A stretch of DNA of 64,000 nucleotides from Cupriavidus taiwanensis. Lineage in GTDB: Bacteria; Pseudomonadota; Gammaproteobacteria; Burkholderiales; Burkholderiaceae. The notes below the pieces were generated by a model. It searched no databases and had not been told where the DNA came from. It worked only from the letters and a program-made list of their open reading frames with translations. The stretch's first letter is position 1, and each line of letters begins with the position of its first letter. This document shows, piece by piece, positions 11,775-21,383 of this stretch. Position numbers and translations under genes: made by a program. The stretch is from the NCBI RefSeq assembly GCF_900250115.1, contig NZ_LT984803.1:744001-808000 (forward strand), in the 5' to 3' direction.

Positions 11775-12596
11775 ATGCGATCGCTTCGTACTGGCTGGTT
11801 CAAATCCCTGCTGGCCGCTTCCCTGGTGGCCGGCGCCGGCCTGGCGGCCAGCGCGGCCCATGCCGCCGACCTGCTCGACACCGTCAAGCAGGCCGGCGTG
11901 CTGAAGATCGGGCTGGAGGGCACCTATCCCCCGTTCGGCTTCCGTGGCGCAAAGAACGAGCTGGAAGGCTTCGACGTCGACGTGGCACGGGCGGTGGCGG
12001 GCAAGCTCGGCGTCAAGCCGGAGTTCGTCACCACCGAATGGAGCGGCATCATCGCCGGCCTGCAGGCGGGCAAGTTCGACGTCATCGTCAACCAGGTCAA
12101 TGTCACGCCGCAGCGCCAGCAGGTGCTGGATTTTTCCACGCCCTACGTCTACTCGGATGCGCAGCTGATCCAGCGCAAGGATGACAAGCGCCAGTTCAAG
12201 TCGCTGGAAGATTTGAAAGGCCACAAGCTGGGCGTCAGCCTGGGCAGCAACTACAACGACCTGGCCAAGTCCGTGGCCGGCATCGAGGTCAAGACCTATC
12301 CCGGCGCACCCGAGTACCTGCGCGACCTGGCAGCGCAGCGCGTCGATGCCGCGCTGAACGACCGGCTGATGGTGGCCTACCTGGTCAAGACCGCCAACCT
12401 GCCGCTGCGCCCCGGCGCGATCGTGGCGGGTGCCACCACGCAGGTGGCCATCCCGTTCCGCAAGAACAATCCCAAGTTCGCGCAGGCCATCAACCACGCG
12501 CTGGAAGACCTGGCCAAGGACGGCACGCTCGGCAAGCTGTCGGTGAAGTGGTTCGGCACCGATGTGACCAAGCCCGCCGGCAAGCCGATCAAGTAA
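11775..12596 (+). CDS. Polar amino-acid (cystine-type) ABC transporter binding protein
   Basis: The 273-residue periplasmic protein has a signal peptide ending ASAAHA and a class-3 solute-binding fold (LLDTVKQAGVLKIGLEGTYPPFGF, GFDVDVARAVAGKLGVKPEFV). The motifs resemble cystine binding proteins (TcyA/FliY), but ligand assignment from sequence is weak. A 194-bp gap with AT-richer sequence separates it from the previous gene and may hold its own promoter. It is followed by a permease of the same transporter class. Confidence 0.85.
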   Translation: MRSLRTGWFKSLLAASLVAGAGLAASAAHAADLLDTVKQAGVLKIGLEGTYPPFGFRGAKNELEGFDVDVARAVAGKLGVKPEFVTTEWSGIIAGLQAGKFDVIVNQVNVTPQRQQVLDFSTPYVYSDAQLIQRKDDKRQFKSLEDLKGHKLGVSLGSNYNDLAKSVAGIEVKTYPGAPEYLRDLAAQRVDAALNDRLMVAYLVKTANLPLRPGAIVAGATTQVAIPFRKNNPKFAQAINHALEDLAKDGTLGKLSVKWFGTDVTKPAGKPIK

Positions 12597-12704
12597 GCCG
12601 GCCGGCAAGCACGGCGTTATCATGTCGCGGCGCGGCGGCCTGCATGGCTGCCGCGCCGCTTTGCTTTGTGCCTTTTATTGCTGATTCTTTTTTTCGCGCC
12701 GCCC

Positions 12705-13364
12705 ATGTCCGCTCTCCAGCTCGTCATCGACTCCCTGCCCGTGCTGCTGCAGGGCACGCTGCTGACCATCAAGTTCGCGTTGTGGTCGATGGTGTTCGGG
12801 CTGATGCTGGGCACGGTGGTGGCGCTGATGGGCATCAGCCATAGCCGTGCGCTCAAGGCAGTGGCGCGGGGCTACGTCAGCATCATGCGCGGCACGCCGC
12901 TGCTGGTGCAGATCTTCGTGGTCTATTACGGGCTGCCCGGCATCGGCATCGCGCTGGAGCCGACACCCGCGGGCGTGCTGACGCTGAGCCTGAACGTCGG
13001 CGCGTATTTGTCGGAGAGCATGCGCGGCGCCATCCTGGGGGTGGCGCGCGGGCAGTGGCTGGCGGCCTACAGCCTGGGCCTGACGCCGGCGCAGGCGCTG
13101 CGCTACGTGGTAGGCCCGCAGGCGCTGCGGCTGGCGGTGCCGAGCCTGTCGAACAGCCTGATCAGCCTGATCAAGGATACGTCGCTGGTGTCGGTCATCA
13201 CCGTCACCGAGCTGCTGCGCACGGCGCAGGAGGTGATCGCCGCCACCTACCAGCCGTTGCCGCTGTACCTGGCGGTGGCGGCGATCTACTGGGTGCTGAG
13301 CACGGGGTTGTCCGGGCTGCAGCACAGGCTGGAGCGCAGGTTGGCGCTGCCAGGGCGGCATTGA
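12705..13364 (+). CDS. Polar amino-acid ABC transporter permease
   Basis: The 219-residue inner-membrane protein has the HisM/GlnP-type pattern: an N-terminal helix, MRGTPLLVQIFVVYYGLP, and the ATPase-contacting EAA loop GLTPAQALRYVVGPQALR. Five hydrophobic segments are visible. It follows the cystine-type binding protein by 108 bp. No ATP-binding gene is present before the terminator at 13,384, so the ATPase must be encoded elsewhere or be shared with another importer. The ATG at 12705 is chosen over an upstream in-frame ATG in the hydrophobic leader (12666). Confidence 0.88.
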   Translation: MSALQLVIDSLPVLLQGTLLTIKFALWSMVFGLMLGTVVALMGISHSRALKAVARGYVSIMRGTPLLVQIFVVYYGLPGIGIALEPTPAGVLTLSLNVGAYLSESMRGAILGVARGQWLAAYSLGLTPAQALRYVVGPQALRLAVPSLSNSLISLIKDTSLVSVITVTELLRTAQEVIAATYQPLPLYLAVAAIYWVLSTGLSGLQHRLERRLALPGRH

Positions 13365-13383
13365 AAATTCGCCTGGTTACATG

Positions 13384-13417
13384 CTAAAAGGCCAGCTCTG
13401 AAGAACTGGCCTTTTAG
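13384..13417. terminator. Bidirectional terminator after the amino-acid permease
   Basis: CTAAAAGGCCAG (13384-13395) and CTGGCCTTTTAG (13406-13417) pair perfectly over 12 bp around a 10-nt loop, with A and T runs inside the stem ends. It can end transcription from either side. Confidence 0.8.
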
Positions 13418-13445
13418 TTGGAAGCTCGAATTGCGCGTGTTATCT

Positions 13446-13558
13446 CCCCTCTCCCTCTGGGAGAGGGGTTGGGGAGAGGGCGGGCGTGTCGACGAAGTGC
13501 GTCGGCATAACGACCTCCTGCCCTCTCCCCCAGGCCCTCTCCCGCAAGCGGGAGAGGG
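13446..13558. repeat. Two CCCTCTCCC-type intergenic hairpins
   Basis: Two near-identical hairpins stand head to tail. CCCCTCTCCC pairs with GGGAGAGGGG at 13446-13468, and CCCTCTCCCG pairs with CGGGAGAGGG at 13535-13558. Further GGGGAGAGGG and CCCTCTCCCC copies lie between them. Short elements of this kind are common between convergent genes in Burkholderiales. I see no coding sequence here, and their function is unknown. Confidence 0.7.
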
Positions 13559-13602
13559 GAGCAAACCGCCGGCGCAATTGCGCACGTGGAGGCGGAGCCA
13601 AT

Positions 13603-16173
13603 TCAGCCCTGGGCGATGCGCCCGGCGATATGCCCCAGCGCCTCTTCCACCTGGTCCACCAGGATCAGGCACAGGTCGCCAGCTTGCAGGTGCGACAGCG
13701 CGGTATCGATGGCCAGGAACTCGCCACGGATTTCCTCGACCTGGCTGGCGCGTTGCGCGCCCTGCAGGCCTTCGCGCAGCAGCGCCAGCACCTCGCCGTC
13801 GGCGCGGCCGCGCTGGCACTGGTCCTGGTACATCACGACCTCATCGAACGCGCCGCCCAGGATCTGGGTCTGGCGCCGGATGTCGTCGTCGCGGCGGTCG
13901 CCCGCGCCGCTGATCACCACCACCCGCCGCCTGGCGGGAATCGATTCGATCGCGTTGCACAGCGCCAGGATTGCATCCGGGTTGTGGCCGTAGTCGGCGA
14001 TCAGCGTCGCGCCGCGGTAGTCGAACACATTGAAGCGCCCGGGCGCGGTCTGCGCATCGTTGACGAAGGTGGCCAGCCCGCGGCGGATCACCGGCCAGTC
14101 GATGCCCAGCGCCCATGCGGCGGCGATCGATGACATCGCATTCTCGACCTGGAAGCCGATGGTGCCGTTGCGCGTCAGCGGAATCTCCGCCAGCGCGATG
14201 CGCACCTCGGCATCGCCTTCCGCGGCGACGATGTCGGCGCCGTCGACGAACACCACGCGCTTGCCCTGCGCGCGGTGCGTGGCCATGGCCGGCTGGTCGG
14301 GATCGTGCGCGAAGAAGGTGACGCTGCCGGGGCAGGCATCGGCCATGCGCACCACCATCGGGTCGGCGGCGTTGAGCACGGCCATGCCGTGCGGCGCGAC
14401 GTTCTGCACGATCACGCTCTTGAGCACCGCCAGGTCTTCCACCGAATTGATGTAGGAGAGGCCCAGGTGGTCGCCTTCGCCGACGTTGGTCACCACCGCC
14501 ACATCGCAGCGGTCGAAGGCCAGGCCCTCGCGCAACAGGCCGCCGCGCGCGGTCTCGAACACGGCGGCGTCGACGTCGGGGTGCAGCAGCACGTTGCGCG
14601 CGCTGCGCGGGCCGCTGCAGTCGCCGGTATCGATGCGCTCGCCCTGGATATAGACGCCGTCGGTGCCGGTCATGCCCATGCGCAGGCCGCTGCCGGCCAT
14701 GACGTGGGTAATCAGCCGCACCGTGGTGGTCTTGCCGTTGGTGCCCGACACCGCCACCACCGGGATGCGGCCGTCGTCGCCGTCGGCAAACATGGTGGAG
14801 ACGATGGCTTCGCCGACCGCGCGGCCCTTGCCGTACGACGGCTGCAGGTGCATGCGCAGGCCCGGCGCGGCATTGACCTCGACAATGCCGCCGGCCTGCT
14901 CCTCGAACGGCTTGAGCATGGTTTCGCAGACCGCGTCGACGCCGGCGATGTCCAGGCCCACCATCTGCGCCGCCGCCACGGCGCGCGCGGCGATGTCCGG
15001 GTGGACGTCGTCGGTCACGTCGGTGGCGCTGCCGCCGGTGGACAGGTTGGCGTTGTTGCGCAGCACCACGCGGGTGCCGGCGGCCGGCACGGAATCCGCG
15101 GTCAGGTTCTGCTTGGCCAGCGTCGCCAGCGCGATATCGTCGAAGCGGATCTTGGTCAGCGAGGTGGCATGGCCTTCGCCGCGGCGCGGGTCGCGGTTCA
15201 CTTCCTCGACCAGCTGGCGCACGGTATGCACGCCGTCGCCGATCACCTGCGGCGGATCGCGGCGCGCGGCCGCGACCAGCTGCTTGCCGACCACGAGCAA
15301 GCGGAAATCATGGCCAGGGATATAGCGCTCGACGATCACGTCGGAGCTGATGTCCGAGGCGACCTCATAGGCCGTCATCACTTCCTCGCGGGTGCGGATG
15401 CGCACCGCCACGCCCTTGCCCTGGTTGCCGTCGCGCGGCTTGACCACCACCGGGGCGTCGATTTCCTGCGCCGCCGCCCAGGCTTCGTCGGCGCTGCGCA
15501 CCGAGCGGCCCAGCGGCACCGGCACGCCGGCGGCGTGCAGCAGGGTCTTGGTCAGGTCCTTGTCCTGCGCGATCGATTCGGCCACGGCGCTGGTGCGGTC
15601 GGTCTCGGCCGCCTGGATGCGGCGCTGCTTGCTGCCCCAGCCGAACTGCACCATCGAGCCCTGCGTCAGGCGCCGGTACGGGATGCCGCGCGCGACCGCG
15701 GCGTAGACGATCGAGCCGGTGCTCGGCCCGAGGCGCACGTCCTCGTCCAGCTCGCGCAGGCGGTGCAGCGCGTCGGCCAGGTCGAACGGGGTGTCGTGGC
15801 GCGCGGCATTGCACAGCGCTTCGGCAAGTTCAAACGCGAGCCGGCCGACTTCTTCCTCGCTGTATTGCACGATCACCTGGTAGATGCCGGGCTCGACCGT
15901 CTGCGCGGTGCGGCTGAACGTCACCGGGCAGCCGGCGGCGGCCTGCAGGCGCAGCGCGGTTACTTCCAGCACGTGGGCAAGCGACAGCTCGACCGACTCT
16001 TCGTCCGGGCGCAGCGGCCCGATCTCGGGGAAGCGGGCGCGCAGCCGGTCTTCGAAGCCGGGCAGGGCCGACAGCATGTTGGCGGTGTCCTGGCAGGCCA
16101 CGATCGCTTCGATGGCGGTGTGGCGGCACCACAGGTTCGGGCCCCGCAGGGCCCGGATACGGGAGACTTCCAT
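13603..16173 (-). CDS. Cyanophycin synthetase family protein, second copy
   Basis: The 856-residue protein has the cyanophycin synthetase order: an N-terminal domain, an ATP-grasp domain (VVVKPRDGNQGKGVAVRI at about residues 250-270) and a Mur-ligase-like domain with GTNGKTTTVRLI near residue 490. It is paralogous to the upstream gene, 43 bp away, and is probably cotranscribed with it. Some Burkholderiales carry such pairs, named cphA and cphA'. Cyanobacterial CphA2 lost one active site, but here the nucleotide-binding loops of both halves look intact, so the division of labour cannot be read from the sequence. The product would be a cytoplasmic arginine-aspartate storage polymer or a step in its recycling. 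Confidence 0.88.
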   Translation of the reverse strand: MEVSRIRALRGPNLWCRHTAIEAIVACQDTANMLSALPGFEDRLRARFPEIGPLRPDEESVELSLAHVLEVTALRLQAAAGCPVTFSRTAQTVEPGIYQVIVQYSEEEVGRLAFELAEALCNAARHDTPFDLADALHRLRELDEDVRLGPSTGSIVYAAVARGIPYRRLTQGSMVQFGWGSKQRRIQAAETDRTSAVAESIAQDKDLTKTLLHAAGVPVPLGRSVRSADEAWAAAQEIDAPVVVKPRDGNQGKGVAVRIRTREEVMTAYEVASDISSDVIVERYIPGHDFRLLVVGKQLVAAARRDPPQVIGDGVHTVRQLVEEVNRDPRRGEGHATSLTKIRFDDIALATLAKQNLTADSVPAAGTRVVLRNNANLSTGGSATDVTDDVHPDIAARAVAAAQMVGLDIAGVDAVCETMLKPFEEQAGGIVEVNAAPGLRMHLQPSYGKGRAVGEAIVSTMFADGDDGRIPVVAVSGTNGKTTTVRLITHVMAGSGLRMGMTGTDGVYIQGERIDTGDCSGPRSARNVLLHPDVDAAVFETARGGLLREGLAFDRCDVAVVTNVGEGDHLGLSYINSVEDLAVLKSVIVQNVAPHGMAVLNAADPMVVRMADACPGSVTFFAHDPDQPAMATHRAQGKRVVFVDGADIVAAEGDAEVRIALAEIPLTRNGTIGFQVENAMSSIAAAWALGIDWPVIRRGLATFVNDAQTAPGRFNVFDYRGATLIADYGHNPDAILALCNAIESIPARRRVVVISGAGDRRDDDIRRQTQILGGAFDEVVMYQDQCQRGRADGEVLALLREGLQGAQRASQVEEIRGEFLAIDTALSHLQAGDLCLILVDQVEEALGHIAGRIAQG

Positions 16174-16216
16174 AGAACGGTTTCCGTGTCTTCTATGCGC
16201 GGTTGGGCTGGGGGCG

Positions 16217-18850
16217 TCAGGCGCGGCGGGCGGGCTGGCCCATCCAGTGGTGCACCAGGTCGACGGTGGCGCCGGTGGCGGCCTCGTCGCACTGCAAGAC
16301 CAGCAGGTCGCCCGGCACCAGCTGTCCCAGGGCGTTTTCGATGGCGCTGGCGCGCGAGCCTTCGTCGATGATCTTGGTCACGCGCCGGCCTTCGTACAGG
16401 CCCTGCTTGAGCAGCGCGCGCGCCTCGGCGTCGGGCAGGGCGCGCTTGACGCTGCGGTCCTCGCACAGGAACACGCGGTCGAAATGCTGGCCCAGGACCT
16501 TGCCCTGGCGCACCAGGTCGTCGTCGCGGCGCTGCACGCCGGCGCCGTAGACCACCATGCGGCGCTCGGCCGGGAAGCGGTCCAGCGCGGTCGCCAGCGC
16601 TTCCAGCGCGGGGGCGTTGTGGGCGTCGTCGACCACCACCGTGGCGCCGTTGCGCTCGAACAGCGTGAAGCGGCCCGGCACGTCGACCTGGCCGACATCG
16701 AAGGTCACCACGCCGGCGCGGATCAGGTCATTGGAGATGCCCAGCGCCCAGCCGGCGGCGACCGCGGCGAGCACGTTCTCGACCTGGAACGCGACACGGC
16801 CGGCGTAGGTCAGCGGCACCGCGGCCACGTCGACCAGCGCGGTCTCGCTGTTGCCGGTGGCCAGCACGATCTTGCCTTCGCGCACGTACACCGCGCGCTT
16901 GCCGGCGGCGCGGTGCGACATGATCGCACTCAGCTCCGAGGTCAGGCCGAAGAAGATCACGTCGCCGTCGCACAGTTCGGCCATCTCGACCAGGCGTTCG
17001 TCGCGCGCGTTGAGCACCGCGGCGCCGTTCTGCAGCACCACGTCGACCTGCGTGCGCAGCACGTTGTACATGCGGTCTTCGTCTTCGACGTAATAGTCGC
17101 CGAGATGATCCGGCCGGTCGAAGTTGGTGACCACGCCGACCTGGCAGCGGTCATAGGCCAGGCCCTCGGACAGGATGCTGCCGCTGTCGTTCTCGAACAC
17201 GGCGGCCTCGACCGCGCGGTTCATCAGGATGCGGTGGGCGGCTTCCCAGTTGGCGCGGTCGCCGCTTTCGACCTGGCGGCGATCCAGGAACAGGCCATCG
17301 CTGCAGGCCAGGCCGGTATGCTTGCCCGACAGTTGCAGCAGGCGCGCCACCAGGCGCGCCACCACGGTCTTGCCGTTGGTGCCGGTCACGCCCACCACCG
17401 GAATGCGGCCGTGGTCGTCTTCCGACTCAGGGAACAGGTGGTTGACGATGGCGCGGCCCACCGGGCGCGGCGTGCCTTCGGCCGGCTTGATATGCATCAG
17501 CAGGCCGGGGCCGGCGTTGACTTCGACGATGGCGCCGCGCTGTTCGTGCAGCGGGCGCGAGATGTCCTCGGCCACAAGGTCCACGCCGGCGATATCCAGC
17601 CCCACCACGCGCGCGGCCAGCGCGGCATGCGCGGCGACGCTGGGGTGCACGCGGTCGGTGACGTCGAAGGCGACGTTGCCGTTGCGCTGGATCAGCACCG
17701 GGCGGCCTTCCGGCGGCACCGAACTGCCGTCCATGCCCTGGCGCTTCAGTTCAAGCCGCGCGGCGGAGTCGAGCCGAACGCGGTTGAGCGGGTGGTCCTC
17801 GGTGCTGCCGCGGCGCGGATCGGAATTGATCTGCAGCTCGATCAGCTCGTCGATGGTGGACCTGCCGTCGCCGACCACGCTGGCGGTCTCGCCCATGGCG
17901 GCGGCGACCAGGCGGCCGCCCACCACCAGCAGGCGGTGCTCGTTGCCGGGGATGAAGCGCTCGACGATGACGCCGCTGCCTTCGTCGATGGCCACGCCAT
18001 AGGCGGTCTCGACTTCCTCGCGGGTCATCAGGTTGGTAAACACGCCGCGGCCATGGTTGCCGTCATAGGGCTTGACCACCACCGGCACGCCGATGTCCTC
18101 GGCGGCGTCCCAGGCATCCTCGGGCGACTCGACCATGCGGCCTTCCGGCACCGGTACGCCGCACGATTCCAGCAGGCTCTTGGTCAGGTCCTTGTCGCGC
18201 GAGATGCTTTCGCCGATGGCGCTGGTGCGGTCGGTCTCGGCGGTCCAGATGCGGCGCTGGCGCGCGCCGTAGCCCAGTTGCACCAGGTTGCCATCCGACA
18301 GGCGCAGCGCCGGGATGTCGCGGTCGTCCGCGGCATCGACGATGCAGGCGGTGCTGGGGCCAAGGCAATGCTTGTCGACCAGGCGGCGCAGGTGGTCCAC
18401 CGTGGCGGGGACATCGTAGGGGCGGTCCTCGATCGCGGCCATGACCAGGTCGCGCGCGGCGAACAGGGCGGCGCGGGTGACCTCCTCATGCCAGGCGCGC
18501 ACGATCACCTTGTAGACGCCGCGCACCGGCGTTTCGCGCGCCTTGCCGAAGCCGCCCGGCATGCCCGCCAGGTTTTGCAGCTCGAGCGTCACGTGTTCCA
18601 GGATATGGCCCGGCCAGGTGCCTTCCTTCAGCCGCTGCAGGAAGCCGCCGCGCTCGCCGATGCTGCAGCGATGCTCGACCAGCGACGGCAGCCAGGCCGA
18701 CAGGCGCTCGTAGAACCCCGGAATCGTGTTGGAGGGAAAGTCCTCCAGTTCCCCGATATCGACCCATGCCTCCAGAACGGGCCGATATGTCCACATATTC
18801 GGGCCGCGCAGCGACATGACATCGAAAATCTCAATGTCCTTCTTTTTCAT
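16217..18850 (-). CDS. cphA: Cyanophycin synthetase
   Basis: The 877-residue enzyme makes multi-L-arginyl-poly-L-aspartate (cyanophycin) granules in the cytoplasm. It begins MKKKDIEIFDVMSLRGPNMW, the typical CphA start. The ATP-grasp half has VVVKPYDGNHGRGVFTNL and IVEVNAGPGLLMH. The Mur-ligase half has GVTGTNGKTVVARLV and DDAHNAPALEALATAL. Length is normal for bacterial CphA. It is first in a leftward pair. The 238-bp upstream region is shared with a divergent ABC transporter that also belongs to cyanophycin clusters. No clear Shine-Dalgarno is visible before the ATG. Confidence 0.94.
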   Translation of the reverse strand: MKKKDIEIFDVMSLRGPNMWTYRPVLEAWVDIGELEDFPSNTIPGFYERLSAWLPSLVEHRCSIGERGGFLQRLKEGTWPGHILEHVTLELQNLAGMPGGFGKARETPVRGVYKVIVRAWHEEVTRAALFAARDLVMAAIEDRPYDVPATVDHLRRLVDKHCLGPSTACIVDAADDRDIPALRLSDGNLVQLGYGARQRRIWTAETDRTSAIGESISRDKDLTKSLLESCGVPVPEGRMVESPEDAWDAAEDIGVPVVVKPYDGNHGRGVFTNLMTREEVETAYGVAIDEGSGVIVERFIPGNEHRLLVVGGRLVAAAMGETASVVGDGRSTIDELIELQINSDPRRGSTEDHPLNRVRLDSAARLELKRQGMDGSSVPPEGRPVLIQRNGNVAFDVTDRVHPSVAAHAALAARVVGLDIAGVDLVAEDISRPLHEQRGAIVEVNAGPGLLMHIKPAEGTPRPVGRAIVNHLFPESEDDHGRIPVVGVTGTNGKTVVARLVARLLQLSGKHTGLACSDGLFLDRRQVESGDRANWEAAHRILMNRAVEAAVFENDSGSILSEGLAYDRCQVGVVTNFDRPDHLGDYYVEDEDRMYNVLRTQVDVVLQNGAAVLNARDERLVEMAELCDGDVIFFGLTSELSAIMSHRAAGKRAVYVREGKIVLATGNSETALVDVAAVPLTYAGRVAFQVENVLAAVAAGWALGISNDLIRAGVVTFDVGQVDVPGRFTLFERNGATVVVDDAHNAPALEALATALDRFPAERRMVVYGAGVQRRDDDLVRQGKVLGQHFDRVFLCEDRSVKRALPDAEARALLKQGLYEGRRVTKIIDEGSRASAIENALGQLVPGDLLVLQCDEAATGATVDLVHHWMGQPARRA

Positions 18851-19088
18851 TGAATTAGCTTGAGGCAGTGGGCGGAACGCCCGAGAAATGGAAGCCTAAC
18901 CTTTCAGTAACGTTACAGCACGAAGCGGGTTGACTTTCTTGGTGTAAAAGTGATTGTGCAATGCATCAGGGCTACCCGCGCGTTCGTCGTTATGTATACT
19001 GCGGGCGAATTCGCGGGCCGCCAGCGCGTGCCCGGCCTAAATTGTTTCAAGTTATGTCCGCAACCCCTGGACGCACGCCGCGCCATCC

Positions 19089-21383
19089 ATGACCCAGTCC
19101 ACCCTGCCTGTCCCTACCGCCACTGCCGCCGATGAACCCTGGCGGGCTGAAGCCGGATCGTGGCTCCGACCCGGCGAGACCGTCCTGGCCGGACTGGCAC
19201 TGGACCTCGACGCGAGGCTGCATTTTACCCAAGGGTGGCTGGTTGTGACCGACCAGCGCATCGTTGCCCGCGCCCCCGGCGAAAAAAATGTGCGGGAATG
19301 GAACATCGCCCCGGCACTGCGCCTGTCGCATACCGACCACGCGGGGGTGGGGACGCTGGAACTGAGCGGCCCGGCGGGCCGGCTCGCCACCTGGCGATAT
19401 ACGCTTGGTTACAATCCCGCGGCCCTGCGGCTGGCGGACCAGTTCGAGGCCCAGCGCGATGCGGCCACCTCGCGCCCGGCCACCGCGGCGGGCGAGGTGT
19501 TGTGCCCGACCTGCAAGGCGCCGCTGCCGCCGGACGAGGAACAGTGCCCGCAATGCAGCCGCGAGCTTGAGACGCCGCCGTCGACCTGGGCGCTGCTGCG
19601 GCTATGGCGCTTTGCCCACCCATACCGCTGGCAGCTGCTGGGCGGCTTCATGCTGACGCTGCTGTCGACCGCGGCCACGCTGGTGCCGCCTTACCTGACC
19701 ATGCCGCTGATGGACCGGGTCCTGATCCCCTTCCAGAACGGCGTGCCGATCGACTATGGGCTGGTGCGCCTGTACCTGGCGGGGCTGCTCGGAGCGGCGC
19801 TGGTGGCGTGGTCACTGGGATGGGCGCGCACCTACCTGCTGGCCAGGGTGTCGGAGCGCATCGGCGCGGATCTGCGCACGACAACGTATGAACATTTGCT
19901 AAAGCTGTCGCTGGAGTATTTCGGCGGCAAGCGCACCGGCGACCTGATGGCGCGCATCGGCTCGGAAAGCGACCGCATCTGCGTGTTCCTGTCGCTGCAC
20001 CTGCTGGACTTCGCCACCGACGTGCTGATGATCCTGATGACGGCGGTGATCCTGGTCTCGATCAACCCGTGGCTCGCGCTGGTCACGCTGGTGCCATTGC
20101 CGTTTATCGCCTGGATGATCCACCTGGTGCGCGACCGCCTGCGCCACGGCTTCGAGAAGATCGACCGGATCTGGTCGGAAATCACCAACGTGCTCGCCGA
20201 TACCATCCCCGGCATCCGCGTGGTCAAGGCGTTTGCCCAGGAAAAGCGCGAAGTCACGCGCTTCCGCGAGGCCAACAAGCACAACCTCGCGATCAACGAC
20301 CGCGTCAACGCGGTGTGGTCGCTGTTCACGCCGACGGTGACGCTGCTGACCGAGATCGGGCTGCTGATCGTGTGGGTGTTCGGCATCTGGCAGGTATCGC
20401 ACAGTGCCATTACCGTGGGCGTGCTGGTGGCGTTCCTGACCTATATCAGCCGCTTCTATACGCGCCTGGATTCGATGAGCCGCATCGTCTCGGTGACGCA
20501 GAAAGCCGCCGCCGGGGCCAAGCGCATCTTCGACATCCTCGACCATGTGTCGAGCGTGCCCGAGCCGGCGCGGCCGGCCCGGCTGGAGCGGGTCGAGGGC
20601 GCCATCGACATGAGCGACCTTGGCTTCCGCTACGGCAACCGCGCGGTGATTCGCGGGCTGAACCTGTCGATCGCGCCGGGCGAAATGATCGGGCTGGTCG
20701 GCCACAGCGGCTCGGGCAAGAGTACGCTGGTCAACCTGATCTGCCGCTTCTACGATGTCTCGGAGGGCGCGATCCGAGTCGACGGGGTCGATATCCGCTC
20801 ACTGCCGGTATCGGAGTACCGCCGCCATATCGGCCTGGTGCTGCAGGAGCCGTTCCTGTTCTTCGGCACGATTGCCGACAATATCGCCTACGGCAAGCCA
20901 GGCGCCACGCGCGATGAGATCATTGCCGCCGCGCGGGCCGCGCATGCGCACGAGTTCATCCTGCGGCTGCCGCACGGTTATGACTCGCTGGTCGGTGAGC
21001 GCGGCCAGGCGCTGTCGGGCGGCGAGCGCCAGCGCATCTCGATTGCGCGCGCGCTGCTGATCAACCCGCGCATCCTGATCATGGACGAGGCCACCTCGTC
21101 GGTCGACACCGCCACCGAAAAGGAAATCCAGAAGGCGCTCGACAACCTGGTGCAGGGCCGTACCACCATTGCCATCGCGCACCGCCTGTCGACGCTGCGC
21201 AAGGCGGACCGGCTGGTGGTGATGGACCGCGGCCAGATCGTCGAAGTGGGCAGCCACGACGAACTGCTGCCGCGTGAGGGCGCGTACTTCAAGCTTTACC
21301 AGGCGCAGGCGCGCAATGTCGATACCGAAGACGACGACACCGAAGAGGCCATCCAGATCCCGGAGACTGCCCATGCCCAATGA
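19089..21383 (+). CDS. ABC exporter, cyanophycin-cluster type
   Basis: The 764-residue protein fuses a half-transporter to an unusual N-terminus. Residues 1-150 form a PH-like region (FTQGWLVVTDQRIVARAPG) followed by a zinc ribbon (CPTCKAPLPPDEEQCPQC). Six membrane helices follow at about 180-470, then an ATPase domain with GHSGSGKST, LSGGERQR and ILIMDEATSSVD. It should act as a dimer in the inner membrane. Its position, divergent from cphA and followed by a DUF1854 gene, matches the conserved cyanophycin-associated neighbourhood. Transported substrate unknown. The ATG at 19089 begins MTQSTLPV. Confidence 0.87.
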   Translation: MTQSTLPVPTATAADEPWRAEAGSWLRPGETVLAGLALDLDARLHFTQGWLVVTDQRIVARAPGEKNVREWNIAPALRLSHTDHAGVGTLELSGPAGRLATWRYTLGYNPAALRLADQFEAQRDAATSRPATAAGEVLCPTCKAPLPPDEEQCPQCSRELETPPSTWALLRLWRFAHPYRWQLLGGFMLTLLSTAATLVPPYLTMPLMDRVLIPFQNGVPIDYGLVRLYLAGLLGAALVAWSLGWARTYLLARVSERIGADLRTTTYEHLLKLSLEYFGGKRTGDLMARIGSESDRICVFLSLHLLDFATDVLMILMTAVILVSINPWLALVTLVPLPFIAWMIHLVRDRLRHGFEKIDRIWSEITNVLADTIPGIRVVKAFAQEKREVTRFREANKHNLAINDRVNAVWSLFTPTVTLLTEIGLLIVWVFGIWQVSHSAITVGVLVAFLTYISRFYTRLDSMSRIVSVTQKAAAGAKRIFDILDHVSSVPEPARPARLERVEGAIDMSDLGFRYGNRAVIRGLNLSIAPGEMIGLVGHSGSGKSTLVNLICRFYDVSEGAIRVDGVDIRSLPVSEYRRHIGLVLQEPFLFFGTIADNIAYGKPGATRDEIIAAARAAHAHEFILRLPHGYDSLVGERGQALSGGERQRISIARALLINPRILIMDEATSSVDTATEKEIQKALDNLVQGRTTIAIAHRLSTLRKADRLVVMDRGQIVEVGSHDELLPREGAYFKLYQAQARNVDTEDDDTEEAIQIPETAHAQ

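Noticed and set aside
14275..16371. A 698-codon forward open frame
   Set aside because: Antisense shadow of the second cyanophycin synthetase, with biased composition and no ribosome site.
15884..18853. A 989-codon forward open frame
   Set aside because: It is antisense to both cyanophycin synthetase genes. High GC at third positions opens such frames, and the translation is His/Arg/Ala-rich with no domain.
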